DNA of 64,000 nt from Areca catechu (taxonomy: Eukaryota; Streptophyta; Magnoliopsida; Arecales; Arecaceae), in assembly GCA_021397845.1 (NCBI GenBank), contig CM038052.1, forward strand, positions 44,352,949 through 44,416,948, written 5' to 3'. A model generated the notes under the pieces. The model worked only from the letters and a program-made list of their open reading frames with translations, made no database searches and was not told the origin of the DNA. Positions 31,094 through 43,521 of the stretch are shown piece after piece (the stretch's first letter is position 1; each line of letters starts with the position of its first letter). The position numbers and the translations under genes were made by a program.

Positions 31094-31640
31094 TTTCCAC
31101 TCCAGCCGCCAGCATCAGCAAACCCTAACTCCATCCTTTTTCAAACCCTAGTTCCTTTTCTTTGCTTTCTTATTTGCTTTCTAGCTAACCACTAACATTT
31201 GCAGGATCTCTCCGGTGCCATGCCCCTTGGATGATGTCTTCCTTGCCTCTAAACATAGCTAATAAAAAGCATGCAGATTCGTGAGATAATGACCGGATCA
31301 TCCAGGCACCGATCTGAGTTGAGAGATCTCTTCTACAACATCAAGGCAATCATTGCTAGGTATGTAGACCCCATCCCACCTCACTTTTTCTATTTTGTTG
31401 AAGATTGAATATGCACCTAGTAGGCCTTCGTAAACCTAGGATCCTGATTTTTCTTTATCTTTGATAGTTCAAGAATGTGGGTAGGAATTCTAACTGTTGC
31501 ATGAATCCCTAACCTAGTCTTAGCTGTTTTCGAGAATGAACCCTAAATAACATCAGAAATCATTGCTTCCTTAATCTGATTTTTCTTTATATTCCTCTCT
31601 TTTATGTCATCGTGTCATATTAGAATCCTGTCCCTCATCA
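31094..31640 (+). repeat. F LTR a, second part
   Basis: It continues from 18820 after L2 and ends at CCTGTCCCTCATCA (31640). It includes the exon-like block that begins after TTTGCAG near 31203. Confidence 0.85.
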
Positions 31641-31644
31641 GTTT

Positions 31645-31656
31645 TGGTATCAGAGC
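31645..31656 (+). promoter_or_regulatory. Primer binding site 1 of the F array
   Basis: TGGTATCAGAGC, a perfect Met-i type site four bases after LTR a. Confidence 0.9.
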
Positions 31657-32733
31657 GGGTTTAGGTTAGATTGCATCTTCATTAAAACAACCAAAAACAT
31701 TCATATCTATTTCTCTGCATCTTGACATCTGCATTAGGAGTCTGAGTTTCAGTCTATTTTGTTAACAAAGGAATTTTACTTTTCAATAAAATTTTCATGG
31801 AATACTCTCTATTTAGTCTTGATAATTCTAATAATTTTTAATTATTTTTATAAAAACAAAAAATATTAAAAAAATTGCATCTTAGAAACCCTAACAGATT
31901 CTGATTTTCCGTACACAGTCTAAAACCATAGGTGTTGAATCATCATATCATTTTTCTTTTGCAAGAAATTTGGTTGGAAGAATCCATACATGTCGTTCTC
32001 AGTTATATAAATTTTTTAGAATTTTTATGCATTGAAATATGTGCTAACATCTGTATCAAAATAAATCCTAATTTTAATTTATGTGATTTCTGCATACTTG
32101 ACTTAACCTAACCTAATCAACTTCCAAACCCCACCTCACCCAAGCCCAAATTTTATTTGGTAACTTAACCAACTAAAACTTAATTTGCCACCTCATAAAA
32201 GACAAAAAATATTTTTTATTTTCGGATTGTTATTAGATTGCATTAGGGCTCATTGAGTGTCATCATCTCATTCAATCAATTTTAAGGGCAATTTCCTATC
32301 TCAGATCAGGGCAGGATTTCATCACCTGTCTTGGGTCCAAAACAACCACCCAGCATCAAAACCCAAGCCTTAACTAAAATCAATTAGCAACCTAATTACT
32401 CTAGTGAGCTTAGGGACACCAACATGTCGGGTCTGAATTGTGTGGGTAAACTAGTGCACTTAATTCTCAAGCTATTACTGAAAACTGGTGTCTAAGGCTA
32501 AAGATCTGGAGGCAAACCCCTAAGTAGACTGGTGGTTTTTAATTAGGATCCTATCACAGGCAGGGAGAGCTTCCCACCACCCCACCTCTTACTTGGCTAG
32601 TGGAAGGATTAGCTGTTGAGTTAAGTGTAAGTTGAGTAGACCCATTCAATTTTGGCTCTAGGTCTAGCAAGCGGTAGTACGTGTTAACCATTGTGTGCTT
32701 GACTGCATCATACTACCTTGCTTGTTTGATTGC

Positions 32734-34249
32734 ATGACCACTAGACTAGAAACCCAACACCAACGGTCTAAACCCCAACCCAGCTCAACCATGGAACCCA
32801 ATTTTGATACTTTCATGAAATCCCTTATTGACCAGTTAGCCCAGATGAACCAAACAAATACCCAAACCCAAAATCAGTTAGCCAAGATGAACCAGACGAA
32901 TACCCAAACCCAAAATCAACTTTCCCAATTAACCAACCAAACAAATCATAGGTTTGACCAACTAACCCAATCAAAAAAACCAAGCAATCCATAGGATTGA
33001 CCAGTTAACCAATAGGTTTGACCAGGTAGGAGATTGGTCAGGAACCCTCGAGAAGAACCATAGGATATGTGCTGAGCCCAATCCTAGGAGAACCCCACAC
33101 CATGACCCACTCTTGGAGCCCAACCCTAAAAGAACCCAACACCAGGAACCCTATCAGGAGCCTAACCCTAGGATAGCCACATACCCTGAACCCAAGAGAT
33201 CCCCAACCTATAGATCTAATTCCAAATCCTATGACCCTAGCTCCTATGCACCTAGATCCTCAAAATCCAGACCCTATGTACCCATGTCCTGTGAGTCCCA
33301 AGAACCCAAAACCCATAGATCTGAGCCCACATCTTTTGAACCAAATAGGATTAGTACCCCTAGGTATTAGCTAGTGCCAGTCCAATTTTTCTTAGTCGAC
33401 CAGAACCCCATTGGATTAATATCCCTAGATTTAAGCCTAGTATTAGTCAGGAACCCCTTAGCCAACCCACCCCTACCACCCCAGTCATCAGCCAATTTTT
33501 CCTTAGTCAACCTCCTCTTACCACCCCATTAGTTCACTAGGATGACCTAGAAGAGGAGATGTATGAAGCATAAATGAGCTTAGTGGAGGAGTATGAGGAA
33601 GAAGAAGAAGAGATACCTATAGATGATCTAGAATTAGTCGACCTTGACCATACCCAAGTAGAAACCATGCAGAATTAGTTGACCAGGTGGAAACCCAAAT
33701 AGAACCCAACCCTACTATTAGATTCCTGCCTGAGGAGCCACTAGAAGAAAGCTTAATTATAGAGTCTAGTCTTGAGATCCAAGAACCAGAAAAATTTATT
33801 AAGGACATGATCTCTTTAAATCAGTACCCTCAGGATGAATTCACTCCTTTGACTCCAATTGATCTCTTCTTTGAGATTAGTGAACCATTCTTCCATAAGA
33901 TAGACTCTGTAGATAGACATCAACCCCATAAGGTCAACCTCATTGTCTAGGATTAATTCCTGACACTCCTTCTTACATGCTATTCTATCCAATCGACCCC
34001 AACCCCTTTTCTTACTTCCCACCCTACTAAACTAACCCTGAATCTACCTCTTATTTTTTGCCCTTTCCTGAAGCTTCTCATGTTTATCTAACCACTAGAC
34101 TGCATTTGGTCGAAGTAAGCATGTTGCATACATTAATTGTGCACATTAGGTTTGCATCATATTTCTGGTATACTTTATTGCATTTCATAGGAGTACATGC
34201 ACCATTCTCATGTGCATGTCACACTCCTGACAAAGGATTACACCCATAA
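32734..34249 (+). pseudogene. gag-integrase fusion frame, F internal region 1
   Basis: It starts MTTRLETQHQ, matching the MxTR starts of A and C. There is a glutamine/asparagine-rich coiled region with a repeated MNQTNTQTQNQL unit, then Pro/Arg-rich sequence (EPNPKRTQHQEPYQ), an acidic part (EEYEEEEEE-like, with stops) and LPEEPLEESL. It ends with HIRFASYFWYTLLHFIG, the same integrase fragment as in A and C. Many stops and shifts; not functional as it stands. Confidence 0.65.
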
Positions 34250-34389
34250 TTGTAGTTTAGAGTTAGTCGAGTTTGCATATCAACAAGTGTTGGCTTGAGT
34301 CATTCGCTTGCATTAGGTATTTTGTCTGCATATCAATAGGAGTTGTTGTGTATCCTTTACAATGCATGATTAGAGATTTGCATGAAGAA

Positions 34390-34914
34390 TTAATCATAAG
34401 ATTAATGTAAGCAATGTTTTATAAAAAAACATGGTTAATTCCCAAAAAGAGTCTAAGAGTTCGCTAGGAAAATCTTGTAACAATTAGGCAACATACCTTT
34501 GAGCTGGATCCACCAAAGTGATAAAGAAAGTTGGACCTAGTGACTGAGTTACCAAATTAGGCATTAAGCTCAACCTTCAATTTCTCAGACTTAGTTGATT
34601 ATAGGGAGCCATCAATGATACCCAATGAGATTGAGCCTAACCCTTTCTTTGAGAGTGAAACCAATCCTGAGTATCCACCATCAAATTAGCTTGTGCGAGG
34701 ATTGATTGAGCGTATCCTAGATGACCAAGCCACTAGTACCCGGATCAAAGGCTTCCATGTCACTTGGTTCATTGGCAAGGTCGACCAAGATCTGAGGATC
34801 CGTGGATCACTCGAAAGGATCCACAATGCCTCAACCCAGACTCGTCAGAGTAGTACCTGAGCTAAAATGACCTTCTTACTCAACAGGGTCGAGTTTCTCT
34901 TACCCTGGGAGAAT
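34390..34914 (+). pseudogene. Integrase tail and chromodomain remnant 1 of F
   Basis: Recognisable words in shifting frames: STFNFSDLVDYREP, PPSN, IERILDDQATSTRIKGF, then the SRVEF-like end at the LTR border. It is badly decayed. It matches the C-terminal part of B. Confidence 0.55.
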
Positions 34915-35935
34915 TGATGGGGACATTAGATCAGACATAGACTTCAAACTTCAATTTGTTCTCTAAGTCATGTGTTGGGAAATTTTGAACCCTTAATGAT
35001 GTGTAAAGTTTTGTAATAAAGTTAGTCCAGTTAAGTATTTTGTGATGAAGTTAGCTCTACTGAGTTGAGTGAGTCCTGTAATAAGTTAAGTTGTCTCAAC
35101 CTCAGTCCAGTCCAATTGAGTCCTGTAAGTTTGTGTTAGGCCAGTACAAGTCCTGGTTTATACAAAAAGAGGAGCACCAAAGTAGAAGTCAAAGTAGAAG
35201 CCCATAAAGCCTTCATACATGAAGATTTCAGGGCCACCCCAGAATATTCCTCTTACAGGTGCCCCAGCCTAGAAGTCCAACTTCAAGTGAAGCCCATGGT
35301 GCCCTAGGTATATTCCAGTCCAACTTCAAATGGGTTCCCAGGAGTTTCCAACCCACCAGGGGACATGTACCAAGCCCATGCGCCAAACCATGGAGGCCGC
35401 CCAAGTCGTGCACCAAGCCCAAGTGCCCAAGCCCATTGGAGGCTGCCCCTTGCTGCCCAAAGTCCACACCTAAAGCCACTTGGTGTCCAAGCCCAAAGAA
35501 AGCCCCTTGACAAAGTCAAAGGAGGAGAGGAGTCCTATTCAAACAAGGAGATTATGTTCTAGTTTTATTCAAATTGTGTACTCCTAGTTTTAAACAATCT
35601 TGTAATCCTTCTCCCTATCAAATTTTGTATTTCTATCCTATCTAAGAGAGGGCATGGAAACATCTATGAATACCCTACCCTTTTCCCTCTTGTAATCAAC
35701 TATTATTCATGAATCAAAATTCTTTTGAGATTTTGTTAAGCTTGTGTTCTCGTGTGTTCTCTTGTTGAGGTGTGTGAGTGTTACTTATGAGCCCTAACTT
35801 CTCCAAGCCTTTGCCACCCAAAGCATCTTCTTCCAAACCCTAATCTACCCCAAAGAGAAGAAGCCCTAGGCATCCATAACCAAGGAGTCTTCTTCCACTC
35901 TAGCCGCCAGCATTAGCAAACCCTAACCCATCCTT

Positions 35936-35943
35936 TTTCAAAC
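35936..35943 (+). repeat. 8-bp target site duplication of P, left copy
   Basis: TTTCAAAC, repeated perfectly at 37075-37082. Eight bases is the usual hAT duplication length. Confidence 0.9.
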
Positions 35944-37074
35944 TAGAACTATTAACGGGTCAGGTTCGGGTCGGAACCCAAATATCTAGACCCGGAGCTG
36001 ATCTTAGGTACTAGACCCTGACTCGGACCCGAATACCTGACGGATCTACTTTTAAAGTACCAGACCCGGACCCGAATGTATCCTGGATATCCAGACCTGA
36101 ACCCGGACCTGAACAAGCTTACCAAAAAAAAAAAATCTTATCGATTTTGTTACAGCAGCTCGGATCCGAGGAAGACGAGGGGCAGCGACAGCCGGAGGGG
36201 TGGGGAGCATTTTTGGGGACTGGCCGTGCGATCTCGGGGGGTGCTACCGGTAGTGGGCACCGGCGGTGGTGTTGCCATGAGAAGTAGAGGCCACGATGAA
36301 GACAATCTTGGAAGGGAGAAAGGGGGAATCGGGGAACTGAGAACCGTCGGAGGGGTGGGAAGCATTTTTAGGGGCCAGCCGCGCGATCTCGGGGGTTGCT
36401 GCCGGTAGCAGGCACCGACGGCGGTGTTGCTAGGGGAAGCAGAGGCCGCGTTCATGGTGAAGACTATCTTGGAAGGGAGAGGTGGCGTTGGGGGGTGTTG
36501 GCCAGAGGTGGAGCGAATTTAGGTATCCGCCGGAAGGGAGAGGCGATGTTGGGGGACGAGGGCCGGAAGCGGAGCGAATTTAGGGATCCGCTAGAAGGGA
36601 GAGGTGGCGTTGGAGGGCAAGGGCTGGAGGCAACGTCGAGGGGAAGGCATCGACCGTGAGCATGGAGACAGAGCATCGACTGTGTGTGTGGAGACAGGGT
36701 GGAGCGGAATGGGGATCGAGGGCTTTCTCATTTCACTAGCGGTTGGGTAGTTGGAAGGGTGATGGACCAATGGGCTAGGTCACTTAAGGAAGTTCTTATA
36801 ATAACAACGTGATCAATTTTTAACCATTCGATAACAATCAAACATCCCATATTTATATAAATATATATAAATATATATAATATTATTTTATTTAAGTAGG
36901 GCTCGGGTCTGTCGGTTCTGGATATGTAATATCCAGACCTGGATCCATTTAACTATAACAAATCGGGTCTGGGTCTGGGCCGGGATAAACGAGTCCAGAT
37001 TGAGATCTAGACCCGGACCCGTTGGATCCAGATTCGTGGGTCTCTGGTCCGGACCCGACCCATTGACAGCTCTA
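35944..37074. mobile_element. P: non-autonomous hAT transposon
   Basis: 1131 bp with imperfect terminal inverted repeats, TAGAACTATTAACGGGTC on the left and the complement of TAGAGCTGTCAATGGGTC on the right. These are typical plant hAT ends, with a perfect 8-bp duplication. The subterminal parts are full of GGGTC/CGGAC motifs on both sides (possible transposase binding sites). The GC-rich centre (36160-36670) has internal imperfect duplications: a block with GGAGGGGTGGGGAGCATTTT repeated after about 170 bp, then shorter AAGGGAGAGGTGGCG units. No transposase is encoded; open frames on either strand are short and of biased composition. Confidence 0.85.
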
Positions 37075-37580
37075 TTTCAAACCCTAGTTCCTTTTCTTTG
37101 CTTTCTTATTTGCTTTCTAGCTAACCCCTGACGTTTGTAGGATCTCTCCAGTGCCATGCCCCTTGGATGATGTCTTCCTTGCATCTGCATGCAGCGATAA
37201 AAAGCATGCAGATTCACGAGGCAATGACCGGATCATCCAGACCCCGATCTGAGTTGAGGGATCTCTTCTACAACATCAAGGCAATCACTGCTAGGTATGT
37301 AGACCCCGTCCCACCCCACTTTTTCTATTTTGTTGAAGATTAAACATGCACCTTGTAGGCCTTCTTAGACCTAGGATCCTGATTTTTCTTTATCTTTGAT
37401 AGTTCTAGCATGTGGCTAGGAATTCTTACTGTGGCATGAAACCCTACCTAGTCTTTGCTATTTTCGAGAATGAAACCTAAATAGCATCAGAAATCATTGC
37501 TTCCTTAATCTGATTTTTCTTTATATTCCTCTCTTTTATGTCATCATGCGTCAGATTAGAATCCCTTCCCTCATCAGTTT

Positions 37581-37592
37581 TGATATCAGAGC
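37581..37592 (+). promoter_or_regulatory. Primer binding site 2 of the F array
   Basis: TGATATCAGAGC, one mismatch to the Met-i site, four bases after LTR b. Confidence 0.8.
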
Positions 37593-38671
37593 GGGTTTAG
37601 GATAGCTTGCATCTTCATTAAAACAACCAAAAACATTCATATCTATTTTTTTTCATCCTGTCATCTGCATTAGGGGTCTGAGTTTTAGTCTATTTTGTAA
37701 ACCTAAAAATTTTATTTTCTATTAAAATTCTTAAGGAATACTCTTTGTTTAGTCTTGATAATTCTCATAATTTTTAATTATTTTTACAAAAACTAAAAAA
37801 TATAAAAAAAATTTGTATCTTAGAAACCCTAACAGATTCTGATTTTCAGCATATAGTCTAAAACCCTAGGTGTTACATCATCATACCATTTTTGTTTTTC
37901 ATGAAATTTGGTAGGAAGAATCCATACATTCATTCTCAGTTTTGTATATTATTCAAAATTTTTCTACATTCAAATACATGCTAACTTCTGCATCAAAACA
38001 AACCCTAAATTCAATTTATGTGATTTATGCATACTTGACTTAACCTGACCTAATCAACTTCCAAACCCCACCTTACCCAAGTCCAAATTTTGTTTGATAA
38101 CTTAACCAACATAAACTTAATTTGCCACCTCATAAAAGATAAAAAAACATTTTTATTTTTTGATTGTTATTAGATTGCATCAGGGCTCATTGAGTGTCAT
38201 CATCTAATTCAATCAATTTTAAGGGAAATTTCCTATCTCATATTAGGACAAGATTTCACCGCTTGTCATGGGCCCAAAATAACCACCCAGTGTCAGAACC
38301 CAAGCCTTAACAAAAATCAATTAGCAACCTAATTACTCTAGTGAGCTTAGGGACACTAACAGGTCGGGTCCGAATTGTGTGGATAAACTAGTGCATTTAA
38401 TTCTTCAGCTATTATTGAAAACTAGTGTCTAAGGCTAGAGGTCTAGAGGCAAACACCCTAAGTGGACTAGTGGTTTTTTATTAGAATGCTATCATAGGTA
38501 GGGGGAGCCTCCCGCCACCCCACCTCTTACTTGGCTAGTGGAAGAATTAGCTGTTGATTTAAGTGTAAGTTGAGTAGATCCATTCAATTTTGGCTCTAGG
38601 TCTAGCAAGCTGTAGTACGTGTTAACCATTATGTACTTGACTACATCATACCACCTTGCTTGTTTGATTGC

Positions 38672-40190
38672 ATGACCACTAGACTAGGAACCCAATACCA
38701 ATGGTCTAAACCCCAACCTAGCTTAACTATGGAACCCAATTTTGAAACTTTCATGAAATCCCTTACTGATCAGTTAGCCCAAATGAACCAAACAAATACC
38801 CAAAACCAAAATCAGTTAGCCAAGATGAACTAGACGAATACCCAAACCCAAAATCAGCTTTCCTAATTAACCAACAAAATGAATCATAGGTTTGACCATC
38901 TGACCCAATCAAATAACCAAGCAAGGATTGATCAGTTAACCAATAGGTTTTACAAGGAAGGAGATTGGTCAGGAACCCTAGAGAAGAACCATAGGATCCG
39001 TGCTGAGCCCAATCCTGGGAGAACCCCACACTATGACCCACTCTTGGAGCCCAACCCTAGGAGAACCCAACACCAGGAACCCTATCAAGAGCCTAACCCT
39101 AGGATCGCCCCATACCATGAACCCAAGAGATCCCCAACCTATAGATCTGGTTCCAAATCTTATGACCCTAGCTCTTATGCACCTAGATCCTCAAAATCCA
39201 GACCCTATGTACCCATGTCCTATGAGTTCTAAGAACCCATAACCCATAGATTTGAGCCCACATCCTATGAACCTAATAGGATTAGTACCCCTAGGTATCA
39301 GCCTAGTGCCAGTCCAATTTTTCTTAGTCGACCTGAACAACATTAGATTAATACCCCTAGATTTAAGCCTAGTATTAGTCAAGAACCCCTTAGCCAACCC
39401 ACCCCTACCACCCCAGTCATCAGTCAATTTTTTCTTAGTCAACCCCCTCTTACCACCCGATTGGTTCACCAAGATGACCTAGAAGAGGAAATATATGAAC
39501 CTGATATGAGCTCAGTGGAGGAGTATGAGGAAGAAGAAGAAGAGATACCTATAGATGACCAAGAATTAATCAACCCTGACCAAATCCAAGTAGAAACAAA
39601 TCCAAAATTTGTTGACCAGGTAGAAACCCAGAGAGAATCCAACCCAACTATTAGACTCCTACCTGAGGAGCCATTAGAAGAAAGCCCAATTACAGAGCCC
39701 AGTCCTGAGATTCAAGAACTAGAAGAAGTTATTAAGGACCTGATATCTTTAAATCAATACCCTCAAGACAAAGTCACTCCTTTGACTCCAATTGATCTCT
39801 TCCCTAAGATTAGTGACCCATTCTTCTATAAGATAGACTCTATAGATAGACATCAACCTTATAAGGTCAACCTCATTAGTCTAGGATTAATCACTGACAC
39901 CCCTTCTTATATCCTAATCTATCCAATCGACCCCAACCACTTTTCTTACTTTTTATCCTACCAAACTAACCTTGAATCTACCTCTTATTTTTTTCCCTTT
40001 TCTAAAGCTTCTCATATTTATCTAACCAATAGACTGCATTTTGTCGAAGTAAGCATGTTGCATACATTCATTGTGCATATTAGGTCTGCATCGTATTTCT
40101 GATATACTTTATGGTATTTAGTAGGAGTACATGCACCATTCTCATCTGCATGTCACGCTCCTGACAAAGGGTTACACCCATAGTTGTAGT
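38672..40190 (+). pseudogene. gag-integrase fusion frame, F internal region 2
   Basis: The start is MTTRLGTQYQ. A coiled Asn/Gln-rich N-terminus with three stops is followed by open stretches 38879-39232 (EPNPGRTPHYDP, EPNPRRTQHQEP) and 39461-40102 (DLEEEIYEPDMSSVEEYEEE, LPEEPLEESPITEPSPEIQE, VNLISLGLITDTPSYILIYP). It ends HIRSASYF, stop, YTLWYLVG, the integrase-derived end. The acidic region and the LPEEPLEE motif align with A and C. There is no zinc knuckle. Confidence 0.65.
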
Positions 40191-40308
40191 TTAGAGTTAG
40201 TCGAGTTTGCATATCAATAAGTGTTGGCATGAGTAATTTGCCCAAATTAGGTGGTTTGTCTGCATATCAATAGGAGTTGTTGTGTGTCGTTTGCAATGCA
40301 TGATTTGA

Positions 40309-40313
40309 GATTT
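40309..40313 (+). repeat. Target site duplication of N, left copy
   Basis: GATTT, repeated at 41902-41906, perfect. Confidence 0.85.
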
Positions 40314-41901
40314 TGTTGACTCCACTAATTGATTTTGATGATAAACAAAACAGTTAAATATAATTTGAGGACTAATGATTTGCTTTAAGTGTATTTTCAT
40401 TGAAAGGATGCTCACAAAATTTGAAGAAGCCCAATTGTGTTGAAGAACCAAGTTTGAATGGAATGATTGTACAAAACAAGACTTGGACACTCAAAGAAAT
40501 GGTTGAATGGATGACTAAGGAAAATGAAAACATGTTTCAGTACAAGTTCAGCATTTTCTGCACTTTTTTGATGATGTGTCGACTCAAGATGTCGACACAT
40601 GACATGATGTGTCGATACATGAAGAAGAAGTATCGACTCAAGCCGGTACACAGCAATGTTTCAAATGGCATAGATGATGTATCGGCATATGGACCTTATG
40701 TGTCGACTCAAGGTGTCAACACATGGATCAACACATCGCTTAAGAATTTCAAGCCACATAACTTGTAGAAGTTGAAGGAACAATTGATGTGTCGACACAT
40801 GGACCTTATGTGTCGACTCGAAGTGTCGACTCAACTGAGAATGTGTCGACTCAGCTGATTTTTCCAGAGAATCTGAATGGAACACTTTGAACTTATGTCT
40901 ACTCAAGAAGAACATATGTCGACATAATGTGTCGACACATGAAGAGGAAGTGTCGACACATGGAGTTCTGACAACAGTAATGGCTAGTTTTTTCAAGCAC
41001 AGAACTCACCCAAATGCCCTCCAACAGCTAGTTTTTCAAGTATAACGGCTAGATTTTGGTTTTGGGGGCTTGGAAAGGTATATAGAGGCTCTAAATCAAA
41101 TCAAGATAACAACTATTCAACTATTCAAGTATGTATTGAATATCCAAAAAGAGTTTAGAGAGAAAAGAAGAGAGGAGAGCCTTAACTCCTATTCATTCAA
41201 ACCTCAACCATTCTCAAGCAAAAGGAAGCCTTCCAAGCATTCAAAGCTATAAGTGCATTAAAGATCATTCAATCTTGGGCATTCAAAAGGCTTCAGCAAG
41301 AGCAAAGCAACACTACATCGAGCTATATCGACTTATTTGCTTTATTGTTGAAAGCTTACATTGGTTCTTTATTTCTCCATCTTATATCTTGTAAAGGTTA
41401 TTGGTTAGCCTATTGGAAAACAAAGTGAGGTTGTCAGTAAGCCTTGAAAACCAATTAGGTTGGTGGCTAGCCCGTAAAACCACTAAGGTTCTTGGTTAGC
41501 CCCGTAAAACAAAATGAGGTTGTGACTTGTAAGCCTTGCAAAACAAGTTAGGTTTTGATTAGTGAGCCCGAAAAACTAATTGGCTGTAATCATTGGATTA
41601 TAGTAAATTTCCAAGGGGATCTTGGGGAGTGGATGTAGGTGCATTGTTGGCACCGAACCACTATAGATTGTTGTGTTTGTGATTTCTTGTTCTCTCCCTC
41701 CTTGCTCTTTACTTTATTGCTTATTGCTTTTAATTTCTGCTGCACTACTACTTTAGAGCATTGCACTTTAATTTTAGTACCTTGTTGAATTGAACTGCAT
41801 ATCTTGTCTTGTGAAGTGTGCTACTTGTATTATCAAGCTTAGCTTTAATTTTTTTTTGAGACCCAATTCACCCCCCCTCTTAGGTTGCTTTCTGAGCAAC
41901 A
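40314..41901 (+). mobile_element. N: solo LTR of a SIRE/Maximus-like copia element
   Basis: 1588 bp, TGTTGACTCCACTAATTG to TTCTGAGCAACA, flanked by GATTT. Start and end resemble the LTR of O (TTGACCCCATAAGTGATTTTGATGA, and GACCCAATTCACCCCCC near the end), so both belong to one group. At 40575-40970 it holds about 15 copies of a TGTCGAC(A/T)CA motif. There is no internal region and no gene. Confidence 0.85.
40575..40970. repeat. Cluster of TGTCGACWCA motifs in N
   Basis: About 15 exact or near copies of a 10-bp, partly palindromic motif, irregularly spaced (roughly 10-45 bp). O has a different motif, GAGCCGACTC, in the same part of its LTR. Confidence 0.8.
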
Positions 41902-41906
41902 GATTT

Positions 41907-42438
41907 GCATGAGGAATTAATCATAAGATTAATGTAAGCAATGTTTTATAAAAAAGCATGGTTAATTCTCGAAAAGAGTCTAAGAGTTCGCTAGGAAAAT
42001 TTTATGACAATTAGGGAGCATACCTGTGAGCTGGATCTATCAAAGTGATAAAGAAAGTTGGACCTTGTGCCTGAGTTACCTAATTAGGCATTAAGCTTAA
42101 CCTTCAATATCTCAGACTTAGTTGAGTATAGGAAGCCATCAATGATACCCTTTGAGATTGAGCCTAACCCTTTCTTTGAGAGCGAACCGAACCCTGAGTG
42201 TCCACCATCAAATTAGCCTGTGAGAGGATTGATTGAGCATATCCTGGATGACCAAGCCACTAGTACTTGGATCAAAGGCTTCCATGTCACTTGGTTCGTT
42301 GGCAAGGTCGACCGAGATCTGAGGATTCAAGGATCACTCGAGAGGATCTGCAATGCCTCAACCCAGACCTGTCAGAGAGTACCTGAGCCAGAACGACCTT
42401 CTTACTCGATAGAGTTCAGTTCCTCACCCTAGGGGAAT
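41907..42438 (+). pseudogene. Integrase tail and chromodomain remnant 2 of F
   Basis: It continues from before N, aligning with 34390-34914. Words such as IEHILDDQATST and GFHVTWFVGKVDRDLR are readable, then SIEFSSS at the LTR border. Decayed. Confidence 0.55.
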
Positions 42439-43183
42439 TGATGGGGACATCAGATCAGGCATAGACTTCAAAATTTGTTCTCTAAGTCATGTGTTGGGCA
42501 ATTTTGAACCCTTAATGATGTGTCAAGTTTTGTAATAAGGATAGTCCAGTTGAGAGTTTTGTAATGAAGTTAGCTCAGCTGAGTTGAGTGAGTCCTGTAA
42601 TAAGTTAAGTTTTTTCAACCTTAGTCCAGTCCAATTGAGTCCTGTAAGTTTGTGTTAGGCCAGAATAAGTCTAGGATTATACAAAAGGAGGAGCACCAAA
42701 GTAGAAGTCAAAGCAGAAGCCCATAAAGCCTTCATACATAAAGATTCCAGGGCCACCCCAGAATATTCTTGTTCTAGGCACCGCAGCCCAGAAGTCCAAC
42801 TTCAAGTGAAGCCCATGGTGCCCTAGGTATATTCCAGTCCAACTTCAAATGGGTGTCCAGGAGTTTCCAACCCACCAGGGGACATGTACCAAGCCCATGC
42901 GCCAAACCATGGAGGTCGCCCAAGTCTTGCACCAAACCCATGCACCCAAGCCCATTGGAGGCCGCCCCTTGCTGCCCAAACTCCACACCCAAAGCCACTT
43001 GGCATCCAAGCCCAAAGAAAGCCCGTTGACCAAGTCAAAGGAGGAGAGGAGTTCCTTTCAAACAAGGAAATTATGCTCTAGTTTTATTCAAATTGTGTAC
43101 TCCTTGTTCTAAACAAACATGTAATCCTTCTCCCTATCAGATTTTGCATTCCTATCCTAATTAGGAGAGGGCATGGGAACATC

Positions 43184-43190
43184 TATAAAT
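43184..43190 (+). promoter_or_regulatory. TATA box of F LTR c
   Basis: TATAAAT, shared with the other F LTRs (18593 and 47682 regions) and with M. Confidence 0.5.
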
Positions 43191-43521
43191 ACCGCACCCC
43201 TCCCTCTCTTGTAATCAACTCTTATTCGTGAATCAAAACTCTGTTGAAATTTTGTTAAACTTGTGTTCTTGTGTGTTCTCTTGTTGAGGTGTGTGAGTGT
43301 TACTTGTGTGCCCTAATTTCTTCAAGCCCTAGCTACCCAAAGCATCTTCTTCCAAACCCTAATCTGCCCCAAAGAGAAGAAGCCCTAGGTGTCCAGAAGC
43401 AAGGAGTCTTCTTCCACTCCAGCCACCAGCATCAGCAAACCCTAACTCCATCCTTTTTCAAATCCTAGTTCCTTTTCTTTGCTTTCTTATTTGCTTTCTA
43501 GCTAACCCCTGATATTTACAG

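Larger units (their letters stand above)
31641..34914 (+). mobile_element. F internal region 1
   Basis: A 3274-bp internal region between LTRs a and b. It has a primer site, about 1.1 kb of A+T-rich leader without genes (31657-32733), a decayed gag-integrase fusion (32734-34249) and a decayed integrase tail (34390-34914). There is no RT or RNase H. Confidence 0.85.
34915..37576 (+). repeat. F LTR b, interrupted by hAT element P
   Basis: TGATGGGGACATTAG to CCTTCCCTCATCA. Without P and one target-site copy it is about 1523 bp, close to LTR c at 1521 bp. It is shared by internal regions 1 and 2. Confidence 0.9.
37577..42438 (+). mobile_element. F internal region 2, interrupted by solo LTR N
   Basis: After removing N and one target-site copy it is about 3269 bp, near the 3274 bp of region 1. 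The leader (37593-38671) has no gene. It carries the best preserved F gag-like frame. Confidence 0.85.

Noticed and set aside
32734..34249. Endogenous plant pararetrovirus as source of the gag-like frames
   Set aside because: LTRs, Met-i primer sites, purine tracts and 5-bp target duplications identify LTR retrotransposons. No movement-protein or coat motifs were seen.
36150..36676. Minus-strand open frames in P as a transposase exon
   Set aside because: They are short, Pro/Ser-rich, contain internal duplications, and show no hAT transposase motif.
40575..40970. Possible CRISPR-like or satellite array of TGTCGACACA
   Set aside because: Spacing is irregular, units are only 10 bp, and the cluster lies in a plant solo LTR flanked by a clear target-site duplication.
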